Source: UBA1479 sp040221095
Lineage (GTDB): Bacteria > Pseudomonadota > Alphaproteobacteria > Rhodospirillales > Casp-alpha2
Assembly (NCBI GenBank): GCA_040221095.1
Contig: JAVJVP010000003.1
Location: forward strand, 248,001 to 312,000
Direction: 5' to 3'
Length of the DNA stretch: 64,000 nt
The position numbers were made by a program, and so were the translations under genes. Under the pieces are notes generated by a model. That model saw only the letters and a list, made by a program, of their open reading frames with translations. It had not been told where the DNA came from and ran no database searches. This document shows, in pieces, positions 41,635-50,339 of this stretch (position 1 is the stretch's first letter; each line of letters starts with the position of its first letter).

Positions 41635-41964
41635 TCAATCAATATTGAAAATATTTACAGCACCATTTTCGATGCGCGTTTCAATCGGGGTCAGGCCGCG
41701 TCCGACACAGGGCCCGGCCACGCAATGGCCGTCCTCGATGCGGAACAGGGCGCCGTGGGTGGCGCAGAGGATGTATTCCCCGTCCCGGGTCAGGAACCGC
41801 CCCGGCCACATGTCGAGCGGCGTGCCGACATGGGGGCAGGAGTTGACATAGGCGAAGACCGTATCGCCCTGGCGGATCGCCATGACCAGTTTGCCGGCGA
41901 CCTCGAATCCGGCTGACCCGCCGTCGGCGATATCGTCCAATTGGCAGAGCGCGTGTTCCGTCAT
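41635..41964 (-). CDS. Rieske [2Fe-2S] ferredoxin-like protein
   Basis: A 109-residue single Rieske domain. The cluster ligands are in NSCPHVGTPLD (Cys-x-His) and LCATHGALF (Cys-x2-His). It resembles the small Rieske ferredoxins that pass electrons to dioxygenases or assist in nitrite reductases. No partner oxygenase is adjacent. The start is ATG at 41964, 33 bp after the YciI stop. Confidence 0.87.
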   Translation of the reverse strand: MTEHALCQLDDIADGGSAGFEVAGKLVMAIRQGDTVFAYVNSCPHVGTPLDMWPGRFLTRDGEYILCATHGALFRIEDGHCVAGPCVGRGLTPIETRIENGAVNIFNID

Positions 41965-41996
41965 GGCGTGTCTCGGGCGGGGGCTCTCGGTGCGGG

Positions 41997-42281
41997 TCAC
42001 TCGGCAGGAATGGTGCGCTTCCAGCGCTTGATGACCGTGCTTTCGAACAGGCCGGCCTTGGCATAGGGATCGCCCTTCGCGAAGGCCTCGGCGGCGGCCC
42101 GGTCGGGCACGTCGATCACCAGCATGCTGCCGATCATCGCCTCGCCGTCGTCGGACTGCATGGGCCCGGCGGTGACGATGATGTCCTTCTGGGACTTCAG
42201 GTACGCCAGGTGATCCGGCCGGCTGGCCTGGCGCAGGTCGACATGGCCGGGCTTGTCGATGGCGAACACGATGTAATGCAT
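41997..42281 (-). CDS. YciI-family protein
   Basis: A 94-residue dimeric alpha-beta barrel protein with the YciI fold: MHYIVFAIDKPGHVDLR, RPDHLAYLKSQKD, GPMQSDDGEAMIGSMLVIDVPDRAAAEAFAKGDPY. Catalytic-like His and Asp of the family are visible (RPDHL and GDPY). Function is not established. It follows gpsA in the operon tsaD-gpsA-yciI, a common order in alphaproteobacteria. Confidence 0.88.
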   Translation of the reverse strand: MHYIVFAIDKPGHVDLRQASRPDHLAYLKSQKDIIVTAGPMQSDDGEAMIGSMLVIDVPDRAAAEAFAKGDPYAKAGLFESTVIKRWKRTIPAE

Positions 42282-42326
42282 GGGGAATCCTTTTGGCGGG
42301 CGTTTATCGGCGGGAGGGTGAGCGGC

Positions 42327-43316
42327 TCACATCTCCTTGGTGAAGGGGCGGGCAAGCAGGCTTTCGATGACCTTGTCGATGTCCTTGCCGTGATTGACGA
42401 TGGCGTTGACGGCGGTGCAGATCGGCATGTCGACGCCGAGCCGCCCGGCCAGTTCGATCACCGCGCGGGCGGAAAACACGCCTTCGGTCACGGCCTTGCG
42501 TTCGCCCAGGATGTCGGCCAGCGGCCGCCCCTGGCCGAGCGCCACGCCCAGGGAAAAGTTGCGGGACTGCAAGGCGTTGCAGGTCAGGGTCAGGTCGCCG
42601 ATGCCGCACAGGCCCATCAGGGTTTCCGCCTGCGCGCCCTTGGCCAGGCCCAGGCGCACGATTTCGGCGAGGCCCCGGGTGATCAGGGCGGCCCGCGTGT
42701 TGTCGCCCATGCCGCGGCCCTGCACGATGCCGCAGGCGATGGCCAGGATGTTCTTCACCGCCCCCCCGACCTCGGCGCCGATGGGATCTTCCGAGCGGTA
42801 GGGCCGGAACCGCGGCGTGCCGATGGCCTGGATGAGCTGTTCGGCCAGCTTGCCGTCGTCGGACGCCAGGGTCACGGCGGAGGGAATTTCCCGCGCCACC
42901 TCGATGGCGAAGGTCGGCCCGGACAGCACGGCCTGGGATGCCGCGGGCAGGGTTTCGGCGACGACCTCGGTCATCAGCTTGCAGGTGCCGTTCTCGATCC
43001 CCTTGGCGCAGATCAGCACCGGCGCCCTGAAATTCCCGGCCTTGGCGATGGCCTGGGTCACCGGGCGCATGAACTGGGCCGGGGCGACCAGGATCGCCGC
43101 GTCGGCGCCCTGGACGGCAACAGCCATGTCCGCCGTCGCCTCGATGGCCGGGTCCAGGGTGACGCCGGGCAGGTAGGGGTTCTGGTGGCTGGCGTTGATT
43201 TCGGCCGCGATGTCGGGCTCGTGGGCCTGCAGGATCACCGAGCGTCCCGCCCGGCGGGCGACCATGGCAAGCGCCGTGCCCCAGGCCCCGGCGCCGATGA
43301 CGGCGAAACGTTCCAT
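42327..43316 (-). CDS. gpsA: NAD(P)H-dependent glycerol-3-phosphate dehydrogenase
   Basis: A 329-residue dehydrogenase: FAVIGAGAWGTALAMV (dinucleotide fold), ICAKGIENGT, LSGPTFAIEVAREIPSAV, EVGGAVKNILAIACGI with the catalytic Lys, and GLCGIGDLTLTC. It reduces dihydroxyacetone phosphate to sn-glycerol 3-phosphate for phospholipid synthesis. The ATG at 43316 gives MERFAVIG; a GTG two codons earlier (43322) is also possible. Confidence 0.94.
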   Translation of the reverse strand: MERFAVIGAGAWGTALAMVARRAGRSVILQAHEPDIAAEINASHQNPYLPGVTLDPAIEATADMAVAVQGADAAILVAPAQFMRPVTQAIAKAGNFRAPVLICAKGIENGTCKLMTEVVAETLPAASQAVLSGPTFAIEVAREIPSAVTLASDDGKLAEQLIQAIGTPRFRPYRSEDPIGAEVGGAVKNILAIACGIVQGRGMGDNTRAALITRGLAEIVRLGLAKGAQAETLMGLCGIGDLTLTCNALQSRNFSLGVALGQGRPLADILGERKAVTEGVFSARAVIELAGRLGVDMPICTAVNAIVNHGKDIDKVIESLLARPFTKEM

Positions 43317-43377
43317 GGGCACCCTTTTATAGAGGCGGCCGGGGAGTGGAAAGAGGGAGATGGCGCATTGTTGGTCC

Positions 43378-44436
43378 TTATGCCTTGACCCCGGCGCCGA
43401 CGGCCTTGGGCGCGTCCGGGTCGAGGGGCCAGCGCGGGCGCGGGCGGAAATCGAGCCCGTCGGTCAGGCCCAGGCGGAAGCGTTCGACCCCGGCCCAGGC
43501 GACCATGGCGCCGTTGTCGGTGCAGAGCGCCGGGGCCGGCACGGCGAAATCCAGGCCCCGGTCCGCCGCCAGACCCTGCAATCGCGCGCGGATCGCCTGG
43601 TTGGCGGCGACCCCGCCGGCGACGACCAGGGTGCGGCCCGCCGGATGGCTCTCCAAAAACATGTCGATGGCGCGGCCCGTGCGTTCGGCCAGCACGTCGG
43701 CGACGGCCGCCTGGAACGAGGCGCAGAGATCGGCCACGTCCCGGTCCTGCATGGGGCCGGGGGGCAGGCCCTCGATCGCCATGCGCACCCGGGTCTTGAG
43801 GCCGGAAAAGGAAAAGTCGCAGCCGTCCCGGCCCCTCAGCGGGCGCGGCAGGTCGAACCGCCCGGCGTCGCCGCCCTTGGCCGCCCGCTCCACCGCCGGG
43901 CCGCCGGGGTAACCCAGGCCCAGCATCTTGGCGGTCTTGTCGAAGGCCTCGCCCACGGCGTCGTCGATGGTGGTGCCGAGCCGCCGGTAGAGGCCCACGG
44001 CCTCCACCACCAGCAGCTGGCAATGGCCGCCCGAGACCAGCAGCAGCAGATAGGGGAAGGCCACGTCGTCGGTCAGCCGCGCCGTTAGGGCATGGGCCTC
44101 CAGATGGTTGACGGCGACGAAGGGCAGGCCGCGCGCGGCGGCCAGGGCCTTGCCGGTCATCACGCCGACCAGCACGCCGCCGATCAGGCCCGGCCCGGCC
44201 GTGGCCGCGACGGCGTCGATGCCGTCCCAGCCGGAGCCGGACTGATCCAGCGCCGCCTGCACGACGCGGCCGACCTGGTCGAGATGGGCGCGGGCCGCGA
44301 CCTCGGGCACCACGCCGGCGAAGGGCTGGTGGTCGGCCAGCTGCTGATGCACCACGTTGGACAGGATCTCGCGCCCGTCCGTCACCACGGCGGCGGCGGT
44401 TTCATCACAGCTGGTTTCGATGCCGAGAACGCGCAT
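43378..44436 (-). CDS. tsaD: tRNA N6-adenosine threonylcarbamoyltransferase TsaD
   Basis: A 352-residue Kae1/TsaD protein. MRVLGIETSCDETAAAV, the metal-binding VNHLEAHALTARL (His-x3-His), LVSGGHCQLL, DDAVGEAFDKTAKMLGLGYPGGP and DNGAMVAWAG are all canonical. It acts with TsaB and TsaE to make t6A at position 37 of tRNAs reading ANN codons. It is divergent from hemC with 90 bp between. Confidence 0.96.
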   Translation of the reverse strand: MRVLGIETSCDETAAAVVTDGREILSNVVHQQLADHQPFAGVVPEVAARAHLDQVGRVVQAALDQSGSGWDGIDAVAATAGPGLIGGVLVGVMTGKALAAARGLPFVAVNHLEAHALTARLTDDVAFPYLLLLVSGGHCQLLVVEAVGLYRRLGTTIDDAVGEAFDKTAKMLGLGYPGGPAVERAAKGGDAGRFDLPRPLRGRDGCDFSFSGLKTRVRMAIEGLPPGPMQDRDVADLCASFQAAVADVLAERTGRAIDMFLESHPAGRTLVVAGGVAANQAIRARLQGLAADRGLDFAVPAPALCTDNGAMVAWAGVERFRLGLTDGLDFRPRPRWPLDPDAPKAVGAGVKA

Positions 44437-44526
44437 GGCTTCCTACATGGGTGAATTTCTTGGTTGCGGCAATGGCCGGGGACTTTACTCTGTCGCCCGC
44501 CGCACAACCAAAAGGCTTTTTCACCC

Positions 44527-45495
44527 GTGACCGATCCCACCAATCCCAGATACCTCCGCATCGGCACCCGCGCCAGCCCGCTGGCCCTGGCCCAGGCCCA
44601 TGCGGCGCGCGACCTGATCGCGGCCGCCCACGGCACGCCGACGCCGCTGGGCGAGACCTCGATCGTCGCGATCAAGACCACGGGCGATCTGGTGCTCGAC
44701 CGGCCCTTGGCCGACATCGGCGGCAAGGGCCTGTTTTCCAAGGAAATCGACCGCGCCTTGCTCGACAACCGGGTCGATCTCGCCGTGCATTCCATGAAGG
44801 ACCTGGAAACCTGGATGCCCGACGGCATCGTCATCGCCGCCGTGCTGGACCGGGAAGACCCCCGCGACGCCTTCATTTCGAATTCGTATCAAGCGTTGTC
44901 CGACCTGCCCCAGGGCGCGGTGATCGGTACCGCCTCCGTGCGCCGCCAGGCGCAGCTGCTGCATTGGCGCCCGGACCTGAAATGCGTGACCTTCCGCGGC
45001 AACGTGCAGACGCGCCTCGGCAAGCTGGCCGCGGGTCAGGCGGACGCGACCCTGCTGGCCTGCGCCGGGCTCAACCGCCTGGGCCGGGCCGACGTGATGA
45101 CCCAGGCGATCGACCCCGCCGACATGCTGCCCGCCGTGGCCCAGGGGGCCGTCGCCATCACCTGCCGCGCCGGGGACGACCGGGTGTTGGAGCTGCTCGC
45201 CGCCGTCAACCATGCGCCGACCCTGGCCCGGGTCACGGCGGAGCGCGCCATGCTCGAAGCCCTCGACGGGTCCTGCCGCACGCCCATCGGCGGCCTGGCC
45301 GTGCTGTCCGAAGACGGCAGCGACATGACCCTTGACGGTCTGGTCGCCCGCGGCGACGGCAGCGCCCTGCACCGGGCCCGGCGCAGCGGCCGGACCGGGG
45401 ACGCCTATCGCCTCGGCCGCGACCTGGGGGAAGAACTGAAAACCCTGGGCGGCCCCGGGTTTCTCGACGATCCCGGCCCCGGCGGGAATGCCTGA
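44527..45495 (+). CDS. hemC: Hydroxymethylbilane synthase (porphobilinogen deaminase)
   Basis: A 322-residue protein: RIGTRASPLALAQAHAARD, IKTTGDLVLDRPLADIGGKGLFSKEID, HSMKDLETWMPDG, TASVRRQAQLLHWRPDL and the dipyrromethane-binding Cys in DGSCRTPIGGLA. It polymerises four porphobilinogen units in heme synthesis. The start is GTG at 44527; a TTG at 44464 would add 21 unrelated residues. First gene of hemC-hemD-mitofilin-hemY. Confidence 0.95.
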   Translation: MTDPTNPRYLRIGTRASPLALAQAHAARDLIAAAHGTPTPLGETSIVAIKTTGDLVLDRPLADIGGKGLFSKEIDRALLDNRVDLAVHSMKDLETWMPDGIVIAAVLDREDPRDAFISNSYQALSDLPQGAVIGTASVRRQAQLLHWRPDLKCVTFRGNVQTRLGKLAAGQADATLLACAGLNRLGRADVMTQAIDPADMLPAVAQGAVAITCRAGDDRVLELLAAVNHAPTLARVTAERAMLEALDGSCRTPIGGLAVLSEDGSDMTLDGLVARGDGSALHRARRSGRTGDAYRLGRDLGEELKTLGGPGFLDDPGPGGNA

Positions 45496-45498
45496 ACC

Positions 45499-46221
45499 AT
45501 GGCCCGGGTCCTTGTTACGCGCCCGGAACAGGATGCCGCCGCCACGGCGGCGCGGCTGTCGAGCCTGGGCCACGCGGCGATCATCACGCCGCTCATGGAC
45601 ATCCGCTTCGAGGCGGGGCCGGCGCTCGATCTGACCGGCATTCAGGCCCTGCTGGTGACCAGCGCCAACGGGGCGCGCGCCCTGGCCGCGCGTCAGGCGG
45701 GGGCGGATATCCCTCTGCCCGTCCTGGCCGTCGGCGACGCCACGGCGCGGGCGGCCCGGGATCTTGGATTCGCCGACGTGGAAAGTGCCGGCGGTGACGT
45801 CGACGATCTGGCGCGCCTGGCGGCGGCGCGCCTGCGGCCCGGGGACGGCGCCCTGCTGCATGTCGCGGGCAGCAAGGTCGCGGGCGATCTGGCGGGGATG
45901 CTGGCCAAGGCCGGATATACCTACCGGCGCAGCGTGCTCTATGACGCGCGGCCCGTGGCGGCCCTGCCCCGCGCCGCCCAGGCGGCCATCGCCGACGGCA
46001 CGGCGGCGGCGGTTCTGCTCTATTCGCCGCGTACGGCGGCGCTGTTCCGCGATTTGGTGCTGGCGGCCGGGCTCGGCGGATTATTAGAAGGCATGACCGC
46101 GTTCTGTCTCAGCGCCAACGTCGCCGGGCAATCCGGCGCGGGCTGGCGCCGGATCGTCGTGGCGGCGCAGCCGACGGAACAGTCCCTGATGGATGGGGTC
46201 GCCGGTTGGGCCCGGGAATAG
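45499..46221 (+). CDS. hemD: Uroporphyrinogen-III synthase
   Basis: A 240-residue HemD-fold protein: VLVTRPEQDAAATAARLSSLGH, LLVTSANGARAL, VLAVGDATARAARDLGF, YDARPVAALPRAAQAAI, VLLYSPRTAALF and FCLSANVAG. The sequence family is poorly conserved but the layout and place 3 bp after hemC are diagnostic. It closes and inverts ring D of hydroxymethylbilane. Confidence 0.92.
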   Translation: MARVLVTRPEQDAAATAARLSSLGHAAIITPLMDIRFEAGPALDLTGIQALLVTSANGARALAARQAGADIPLPVLAVGDATARAARDLGFADVESAGGDVDDLARLAAARLRPGDGALLHVAGSKVAGDLAGMLAKAGYTYRRSVLYDARPVAALPRAAQAAIADGTAAAVLLYSPRTAALFRDLVLAAGLGGLLEGMTAFCLSANVAGQSGAGWRRIVVAAQPTEQSLMDGVAGWARE

Positions 46222-46356
46222 GGTCGCGCCTTGCGCCGGACGGCCCCTCAACGTACCTTGACCGGAATGCCCGCCGGCCCGACAGGACCGGTTCCGACAG
46301 GATCGGCGGCGGGCCCGAATCTCTAGGCGACGCAGACCAGATGGGAGCCATCGGAC

Positions 46357-47703
46357 ATGACCACCCCGCCGCGAAAACGCGCCAGCGCCAAACGCTCCCC
46401 GGCCAAGGGCCGCTCCCCGGCATCGGCCGCGGCGTCGAAGGAACCCGTAGACGCCAAGACCGCGTCTGCCGGCGGCGACTCCGCGCCCGGGGAAACGGCA
46501 TCCCCGGCGGAAACGACGGCGGCTTCTCCTAAGTCCGACCCTAAACCCGATGCCCCGGCGGCCTTTACGCCGCCGCCCGTACGCACGGCAGGGGCGGCGC
46601 GGGCGCTGGCCTGGATCACCCTGGCGGTCGGCCTCTGCGTCGGCACGGCGGCGGTCACCTGGCCGCAGTGGTCGCCCTATTTGGCCGATATCTTTCCCCA
46701 TCTGGCGGCGGCGGATGCCGAAGCCCCCGTGATCAGCGAGCTCGCCGGCCGCGTACAGGCCCTGGAACAGGAAAAGACCGGCACCCTGCATCAATTGGAA
46801 CAGGAGCGCGCCCGCTTTCAGAACGAGCTGAAAACCCTGATGACGCGCCTGTCCGAGGTTGAGCAGGCCGTGGCCGAGGCCCGCAATCTGGTCCGCGCGG
46901 CGGAAGCCCCGGCCAGCACGGCGGCGGCGGAATCCCTGAAGGTGCTGTCCGACCGACTGGCCGAGCTTGAGGGCGGCGGCGGACAGGTCGGCGCCCTGGC
47001 CGCCCGGATCGAGCAGATAGAAAAGGGCAAGCTGGAAGCGGCCCCGGGGGCGGCGTCCGTGGCCGGCCCGGACCCGAAAGTCACGGCGGCCCTCGACGTC
47101 ATGGCCGAGCGTCTGAAGCGCCTGGAACAGGAAACCGACGGCAGGGTGGCCGACCATGACGGATCGGCGGCCCGCGCCATCGTCCTGGCCACGGCGCAGT
47201 TGCGCGACGCGGTGCGCGAAGGCACCCCCTTCCCGGCCGATCTGGAGGCGCTCAAGGCCCTGGCCGACGGCCGCCCGGCGATCACCCAGATCCTGGAAGC
47301 CCTGACGCCCCATGCCAAGCTCGGGGTCTCGACCCTGGCGGTGCTCAGGACCCGTTTCGCGACCCTGGCCGGGCCCATCGTCAACGCCGCGGGCGCGGCC
47401 GAAGGCGACGGCTGGTTCGCCGAGGCGGCGGCCCGACTGGCCTCCCTGGTCACCATCCGGCGCGTCGGCAATACGGCGCCCGACGGCTCCATTGACGCCC
47501 TGGTCGCGCGGGTCGACGCCTTGTTGTCGGCGGGCGATCTGCGCTCGGCGGTCGAGGCGCTCACGCTGCTGAAGGGCAAACCGGCCGAGGTCGTGGCCCC
47601 CTGGCTGCGCGCCGCCGAGGCCCGGCTGGCGGCGGAAAAGGCCGTCGCCAACCTGCATGTCCATGCCCTGTCCCTGATCGCTCCGGCCAAGACCGGCGGC
47701 TGA
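46357..47703 (+). CDS. Mitofilin (alphaproteobacterial Mic60)-like membrane protein
   Basis: A 448-residue protein. Residues 1-78 are a Pro/Ala/Ser-rich basic cytosolic tail, residues 80-102 one membrane segment (ALAWITLAVGLCVGTAAVTW). A coiled coil follows from about 125 to 270 (VQALEQEKTGTLHQLEQERARFQNEL in pieces), and a C-terminal mitofilin-like helical domain ends the protein (FATLAGPIVNAAGAAEGDGWF). Alphaproteobacterial homologues of mitochondrial Mic60 sit in exactly this place between hemD and hemY. They shape intracytoplasmic membranes and envelope contacts in some species. Confidence 0.83.
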   Translation: MTTPPRKRASAKRSPAKGRSPASAAASKEPVDAKTASAGGDSAPGETASPAETTAASPKSDPKPDAPAAFTPPPVRTAGAARALAWITLAVGLCVGTAAVTWPQWSPYLADIFPHLAAADAEAPVISELAGRVQALEQEKTGTLHQLEQERARFQNELKTLMTRLSEVEQAVAEARNLVRAAEAPASTAAAESLKVLSDRLAELEGGGGQVGALAARIEQIEKGKLEAAPGAASVAGPDPKVTAALDVMAERLKRLEQETDGRVADHDGSAARAIVLATAQLRDAVREGTPFPADLEALKALADGRPAITQILEALTPHAKLGVSTLAVLRTRFATLAGPIVNAAGAAEGDGWFAEAAARLASLVTIRRVGNTAPDGSIDALVARVDALLSAGDLRSAVEALTLLKGKPAEVVAPWLRAAEARLAAEKAVANLHVHALSLIAPAKTGG

Positions 47704-47717
47704 ACGGAAACGAAACG

Positions 47718-49115
47718 ATGCTCCGCGCCCTTCGCTTCCTTGCCGTCCTTGCGATTTTGATCGCCGCTGTTCTGTGGCTGACCGACAACCCGGGCACGAT
47801 CCGGGCCGAATGGCGGGGCTACCAGATCGAAACTTCGGCCGCCTTGATGATCGCCGTTGTCGCGATTTTGATGGCGGCATCGGCGGTGATCTACCGGGGC
47901 TGGGTCGTTCTGCGCCGCACGCCGGGCACGATCGCCGCCGCCTGGCGCGAACGCCGGCGGCGGCGCGGCTACGAGGCCCTGACCCGGGGCATGGTCGCGG
48001 TCGCCGCCGGCGACCCGGGGGAAGCCAAAAAACATTCCAAGCGGGCGGAGGTGCTGTTGAACGAACCGCCCCTGACCATGCTGCTGTCGGCCCAGGCGGC
48101 GCAGTTGGGTGGCGATGACAAGGCCGCCGAAGGCTTCTTCAAGGCCATGTCGGAGCGCCCGGAAACGGAATTTCTCGGCCTGCGCGGCCTGTTGTCCCAG
48201 GCGCTCGGCAAGGGCGACCGCGCCCGCGCCCTGGAATTAGCGCGTCGCGCCTACCGTCTGCGCCCGGCCAGCGAATGGGTGGCCGGCACCCTGTTCGACC
48301 TGCAGGCCCAGTCGGGCCTGTGGCTGGACGCCAGCGTGACCAACGACGAACTTGGCCGCCGCAAGCTGGTTGACCGCGCCACGGCCGACCGGCGCAAGGG
48401 CGTGCTGGCGTTCGAGCAGGCGCGGCGGGCCCAGGCCGACGGCGACCCGGCGGCGGAATTCAAGCATCTGCGCCAGGCCCATGACCTGGCGCCGGGCCTG
48501 GCACCGGCGGCGGCGCGGTTGGCCCATCTGCTGGCCGCCGACGGCAAGGAGCGGCGGGCCGCCGGCCTGATCGAAAAGACCTGGATCACCGCCCCCCATC
48601 CGGACCTCGCCCGGGCATACCTGACCGCGCGGCGGGCCGATGACGCCCTGGCCGCCGTCAAGGCCATGGAGAAACTGGCCCGCGCCAATCCGGACCATCC
48701 GGAAAGTCACCTCGCCCTGGCCCAGGCCGCCGCTGACGCGGCGCTGTGGGGCGAGGCGCGCAAGCATCTCGACCTGGTGCTCGCGGGGACGGGACATGAC
48801 GGCTATGCGGGCCGCGCCCTGCGTCTGCTGGCGGCGGTCGAGGAGGGCGAGGGCGAAGATCCAGCGCGGGCTCGCGACTGGCTGCTGCGCGCGGCGACGG
48901 CGGGGCCGGACAATGCCTGGGTCTGCTCAAGCTGCGGCAACGCGGCCCCGGACTGGACCGTGACCTGTTCCAACTGCGGGCAGTTCGACGGCTATTCCTG
49001 GCGCACGCCGCCCCATGCGGGGCCGCATGGCGGCGCCCTGGACGGGCGCGCGTTGGGCCTTGCCGACGGCGGCACGGCCCGCCTGCCGTCGCCGGAAGAC
49101 GCAAGCGGCGCCTGA
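47718..49115 (+). CDS. hemY: HemY-like TPR membrane protein
   Basis: A 465-residue protein with two N-terminal membrane segments (FLAVLAILIAAVLWLTD and LMIAVVAILMAASAVIY), the HemY_N region GMVAVAAGDPGEAKKHSKRAE, and many TPR-like helices. The C-terminus has a zinc-ribbon-like pair CSSCGNAAPDW and CSNCGQFDGYSW, normal for alphaproteobacterial HemY. The name comes from its place in heme operons; its exact function in heme synthesis is not known. It starts 14 bp after the mitofilin gene. Confidence 0.87.
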   Translation: MLRALRFLAVLAILIAAVLWLTDNPGTIRAEWRGYQIETSAALMIAVVAILMAASAVIYRGWVVLRRTPGTIAAAWRERRRRRGYEALTRGMVAVAAGDPGEAKKHSKRAEVLLNEPPLTMLLSAQAAQLGGDDKAAEGFFKAMSERPETEFLGLRGLLSQALGKGDRARALELARRAYRLRPASEWVAGTLFDLQAQSGLWLDASVTNDELGRRKLVDRATADRRKGVLAFEQARRAQADGDPAAEFKHLRQAHDLAPGLAPAAARLAHLLAADGKERRAAGLIEKTWITAPHPDLARAYLTARRADDALAAVKAMEKLARANPDHPESHLALAQAAADAALWGEARKHLDLVLAGTGHDGYAGRALRLLAAVEEGEGEDPARARDWLLRAATAGPDNAWVCSSCGNAAPDWTVTCSNCGQFDGYSWRTPPHAGPHGGALDGRALGLADGGTARLPSPEDASGA

Positions 49116-49151
49116 ACGGCGCGCCGCCGACCCCGGGCCGCGTGTTTGAAC

Positions 49152-49178
49152 TTGACTTGCAGGCCCGCCTGATAGAGT
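49152..49178 (+). promoter_or_regulatory. Possible promoter of tRNA-Thr
   Basis: TTGACT at 49152-49157 and TAGAGT at 49173-49178 with a short 15-bp spacer, 34 bp upstream of the tRNA. Spacing is below the usual 17 bp, so this is tentative. Confidence 0.35.
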
Positions 49179-49211
49179 TTCCGCCTGGAAAACGCGCCCC
49201 CGGGCTGCGTC

Positions 49212-49287
49212 GCCGCCTTAGCTCAGTTGGTAGAGCATCGCATTCGTAATGCGAGGGTCGGGTGTTCGAGTCACCCAGGCGGCACCA
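49212..49287 (+). tRNA. tRNA-Thr (anticodon CGT), element attachment site
   Basis: A 76-nt cloverleaf. The acceptor stem is GCCGCCT/AGGCGGC and the D arm GCTC...GAGC. The anticodon arm is TCGCA-TTCGTAA-TGCGA, giving CGT. The T arm has GGTGTTCGAGTCACC, then A and an encoded CCA. The 3' half from 49243 is duplicated at 57785, so this gene serves as attL of an integrative element and remains intact. Confidence 0.95.
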
Positions 49288-50339
49288 TTTCCTTTCAAGG
49301 ACTTAGCGCCTGATCCCACATCGGGATAATTTTCCGGTGTGCCCGAATTGTGCCCAAACCCATCCAGGGCGCTGATTGCACGCTCCTGGAAGTCCGGCGC
49401 GAGGTGGGCATAACGCTGCGCCATTTCGAGCGATTTATGCCCGGTCAGGGTCATCACTTCGTATAACGGCACGCCCGCTTGCACTAGCCGAGAGGCGAAC
49501 GTATGGCGCAAGTCATGAAAGCGAAGATCATCGATGCCCGCTTGTTCACGGGCCCGGCCAAAGCTCGTCTTGATGCTTTGAATGGGCTTGCCCTTGTAGG
49601 TGAAAACCAGGCCCGACGGTTTCGGGCCCAATTCCCGCAAGGTCATCTCCGCGCGTTGGCAGAGACGAATTGAGCGGTCTTCGCCGTTCTTGGTGTCGCG
49701 GAAGGTGATGCGCTTTTGGTCCAGATTGACGTTCTGCCAATCGAGCCCCAACAACTCCGATCTCCTGCCGCCCGTATCGACCGCAAAGCGGATCAGGGGC
49801 CGCAGGTGGGGTGCCGCCGCCGCGACCAGCCGGGCTTCTTCCTCCGGCGTGAGCCAACGGTTGCGGGGCTTGGGGGCCTTGATGCGGGGAAAGTTCGGGG
49901 TGAAGTCCGTCATATCCTCGCGCCGGGCGGTGTTCAGGATCGATTTTAAGAGGGCTGTGTCGCGGAGAACGGAGCCCCGTGACACGGTGTCCAGCCGTTC
50001 GTTGATAAACGCCTGTACGGCCCCGTAGGTGAAGTCTGAGACATTCCAGCCTTCGAACCGGGCGCCCAGGTATCTAAGGCGGTAGCGGGTCTTGGTCATG
50101 AAGTGCCTCGGGTGATCGCGCTTCTGCGCTTTTGCGTAATGCAACAGGGCTTCGGCGAATGGCAGTTCCGGTTTCTTGCCGAAATGTTCATTCAGGAAGT
50201 CCTCTTGCACCCATTTTGCGGCCAGCGTCTCCGCTAGCTTCCGATCCTGAGTTCCAGAACTTCGGCGATGTCGCTTGCCGTTCCGGTCGTTCCACGTAAC
50301 CCACCACTGGGGCGAGCCTTTGCGTTTGTAGACACGCAT
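49218..50339 (-). CDS. Tyrosine recombinase (phage-type integrase)
   Basis: A 373-residue integrase. An N-terminal arm-binding domain begins MRVYKRKGSPQWWVTW, and a core-binding SAM-like domain follows. The catalytic domain has TGGRRSELLGLDW (Arg), HDLRHTFASRLVQAG (His-x2-Arg), GHKSLEMAQRYAHL (His and the nucleophile Tyr). The last residues and the TAA stop lie inside the tRNA-Thr gene, typical of tRNA-integrating elements, where the reading frame depends on attL. Its start overlaps the excisionase gene by 106 bp. Confidence 0.93.
   Translation of the reverse strand: MRVYKRKGSPQWWVTWNDRNGKRHRRSSGTQDRKLAETLAAKWVQEDFLNEHFGKKPELPFAEALLHYAKAQKRDHPRHFMTKTRYRLRYLGARFEGWNVSDFTYGAVQAFINERLDTVSRGSVLRDTALLKSILNTARREDMTDFTPNFPRIKAPKPRNRWLTPEEEARLVAAAAPHLRPLIRFAVDTGGRRSELLGLDWQNVNLDQKRITFRDTKNGEDRSIRLCQRAEMTLRELGPKPSGLVFTYKGKPIQSIKTSFGRAREQAGIDDLRFHDLRHTFASRLVQAGVPLYEVMTLTGHKSLEMAQRYAHLAPDFQERAISALDGFGHNSGTPENYPDVGSGAKSLKGNGAAWVTRTPDPRITNAMLYQLS
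49243..49292 (+). repeat. attL of the tRNA-Thr integrative element
   Basis: A 50-bp direct repeat shared with 57785-57834, with one mismatch (A at 49254, G in the other copy). It covers the anticodon loop, the T arm, the 3' acceptor strand and CCA, and 5 bases beyond. Confidence 0.92.
49338..49355 (+). repeat. Tandem TGTGCCC pair near attL, candidate integrase arm sites
   Basis: TGTGCCC occurs at 49338-49344 and 49349-49355, an 11-bp period, 46-63 bp inside attL. The same pair with the same period and orientation lies near attR at 57660-57677. It falls within the integrase coding sequence on this side. Confidence 0.5.

Noticed and set aside
46260..46315. Inverted GCCCGCCG/CGGCGGGC before the mitofilin-like gene
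   Set aside because: The stem is 8 bp with a long inner region containing a repeated CCGACAGGA; in such GC-rich DNA this may be chance, and there is no T-tract.
46084..47880. Minus-strand open frame of 598 codons
   Set aside because: Antisense to hemD, the mitofilin-like gene and hemY; composition is Arg/Gly-rich and it ignores clear gene borders.
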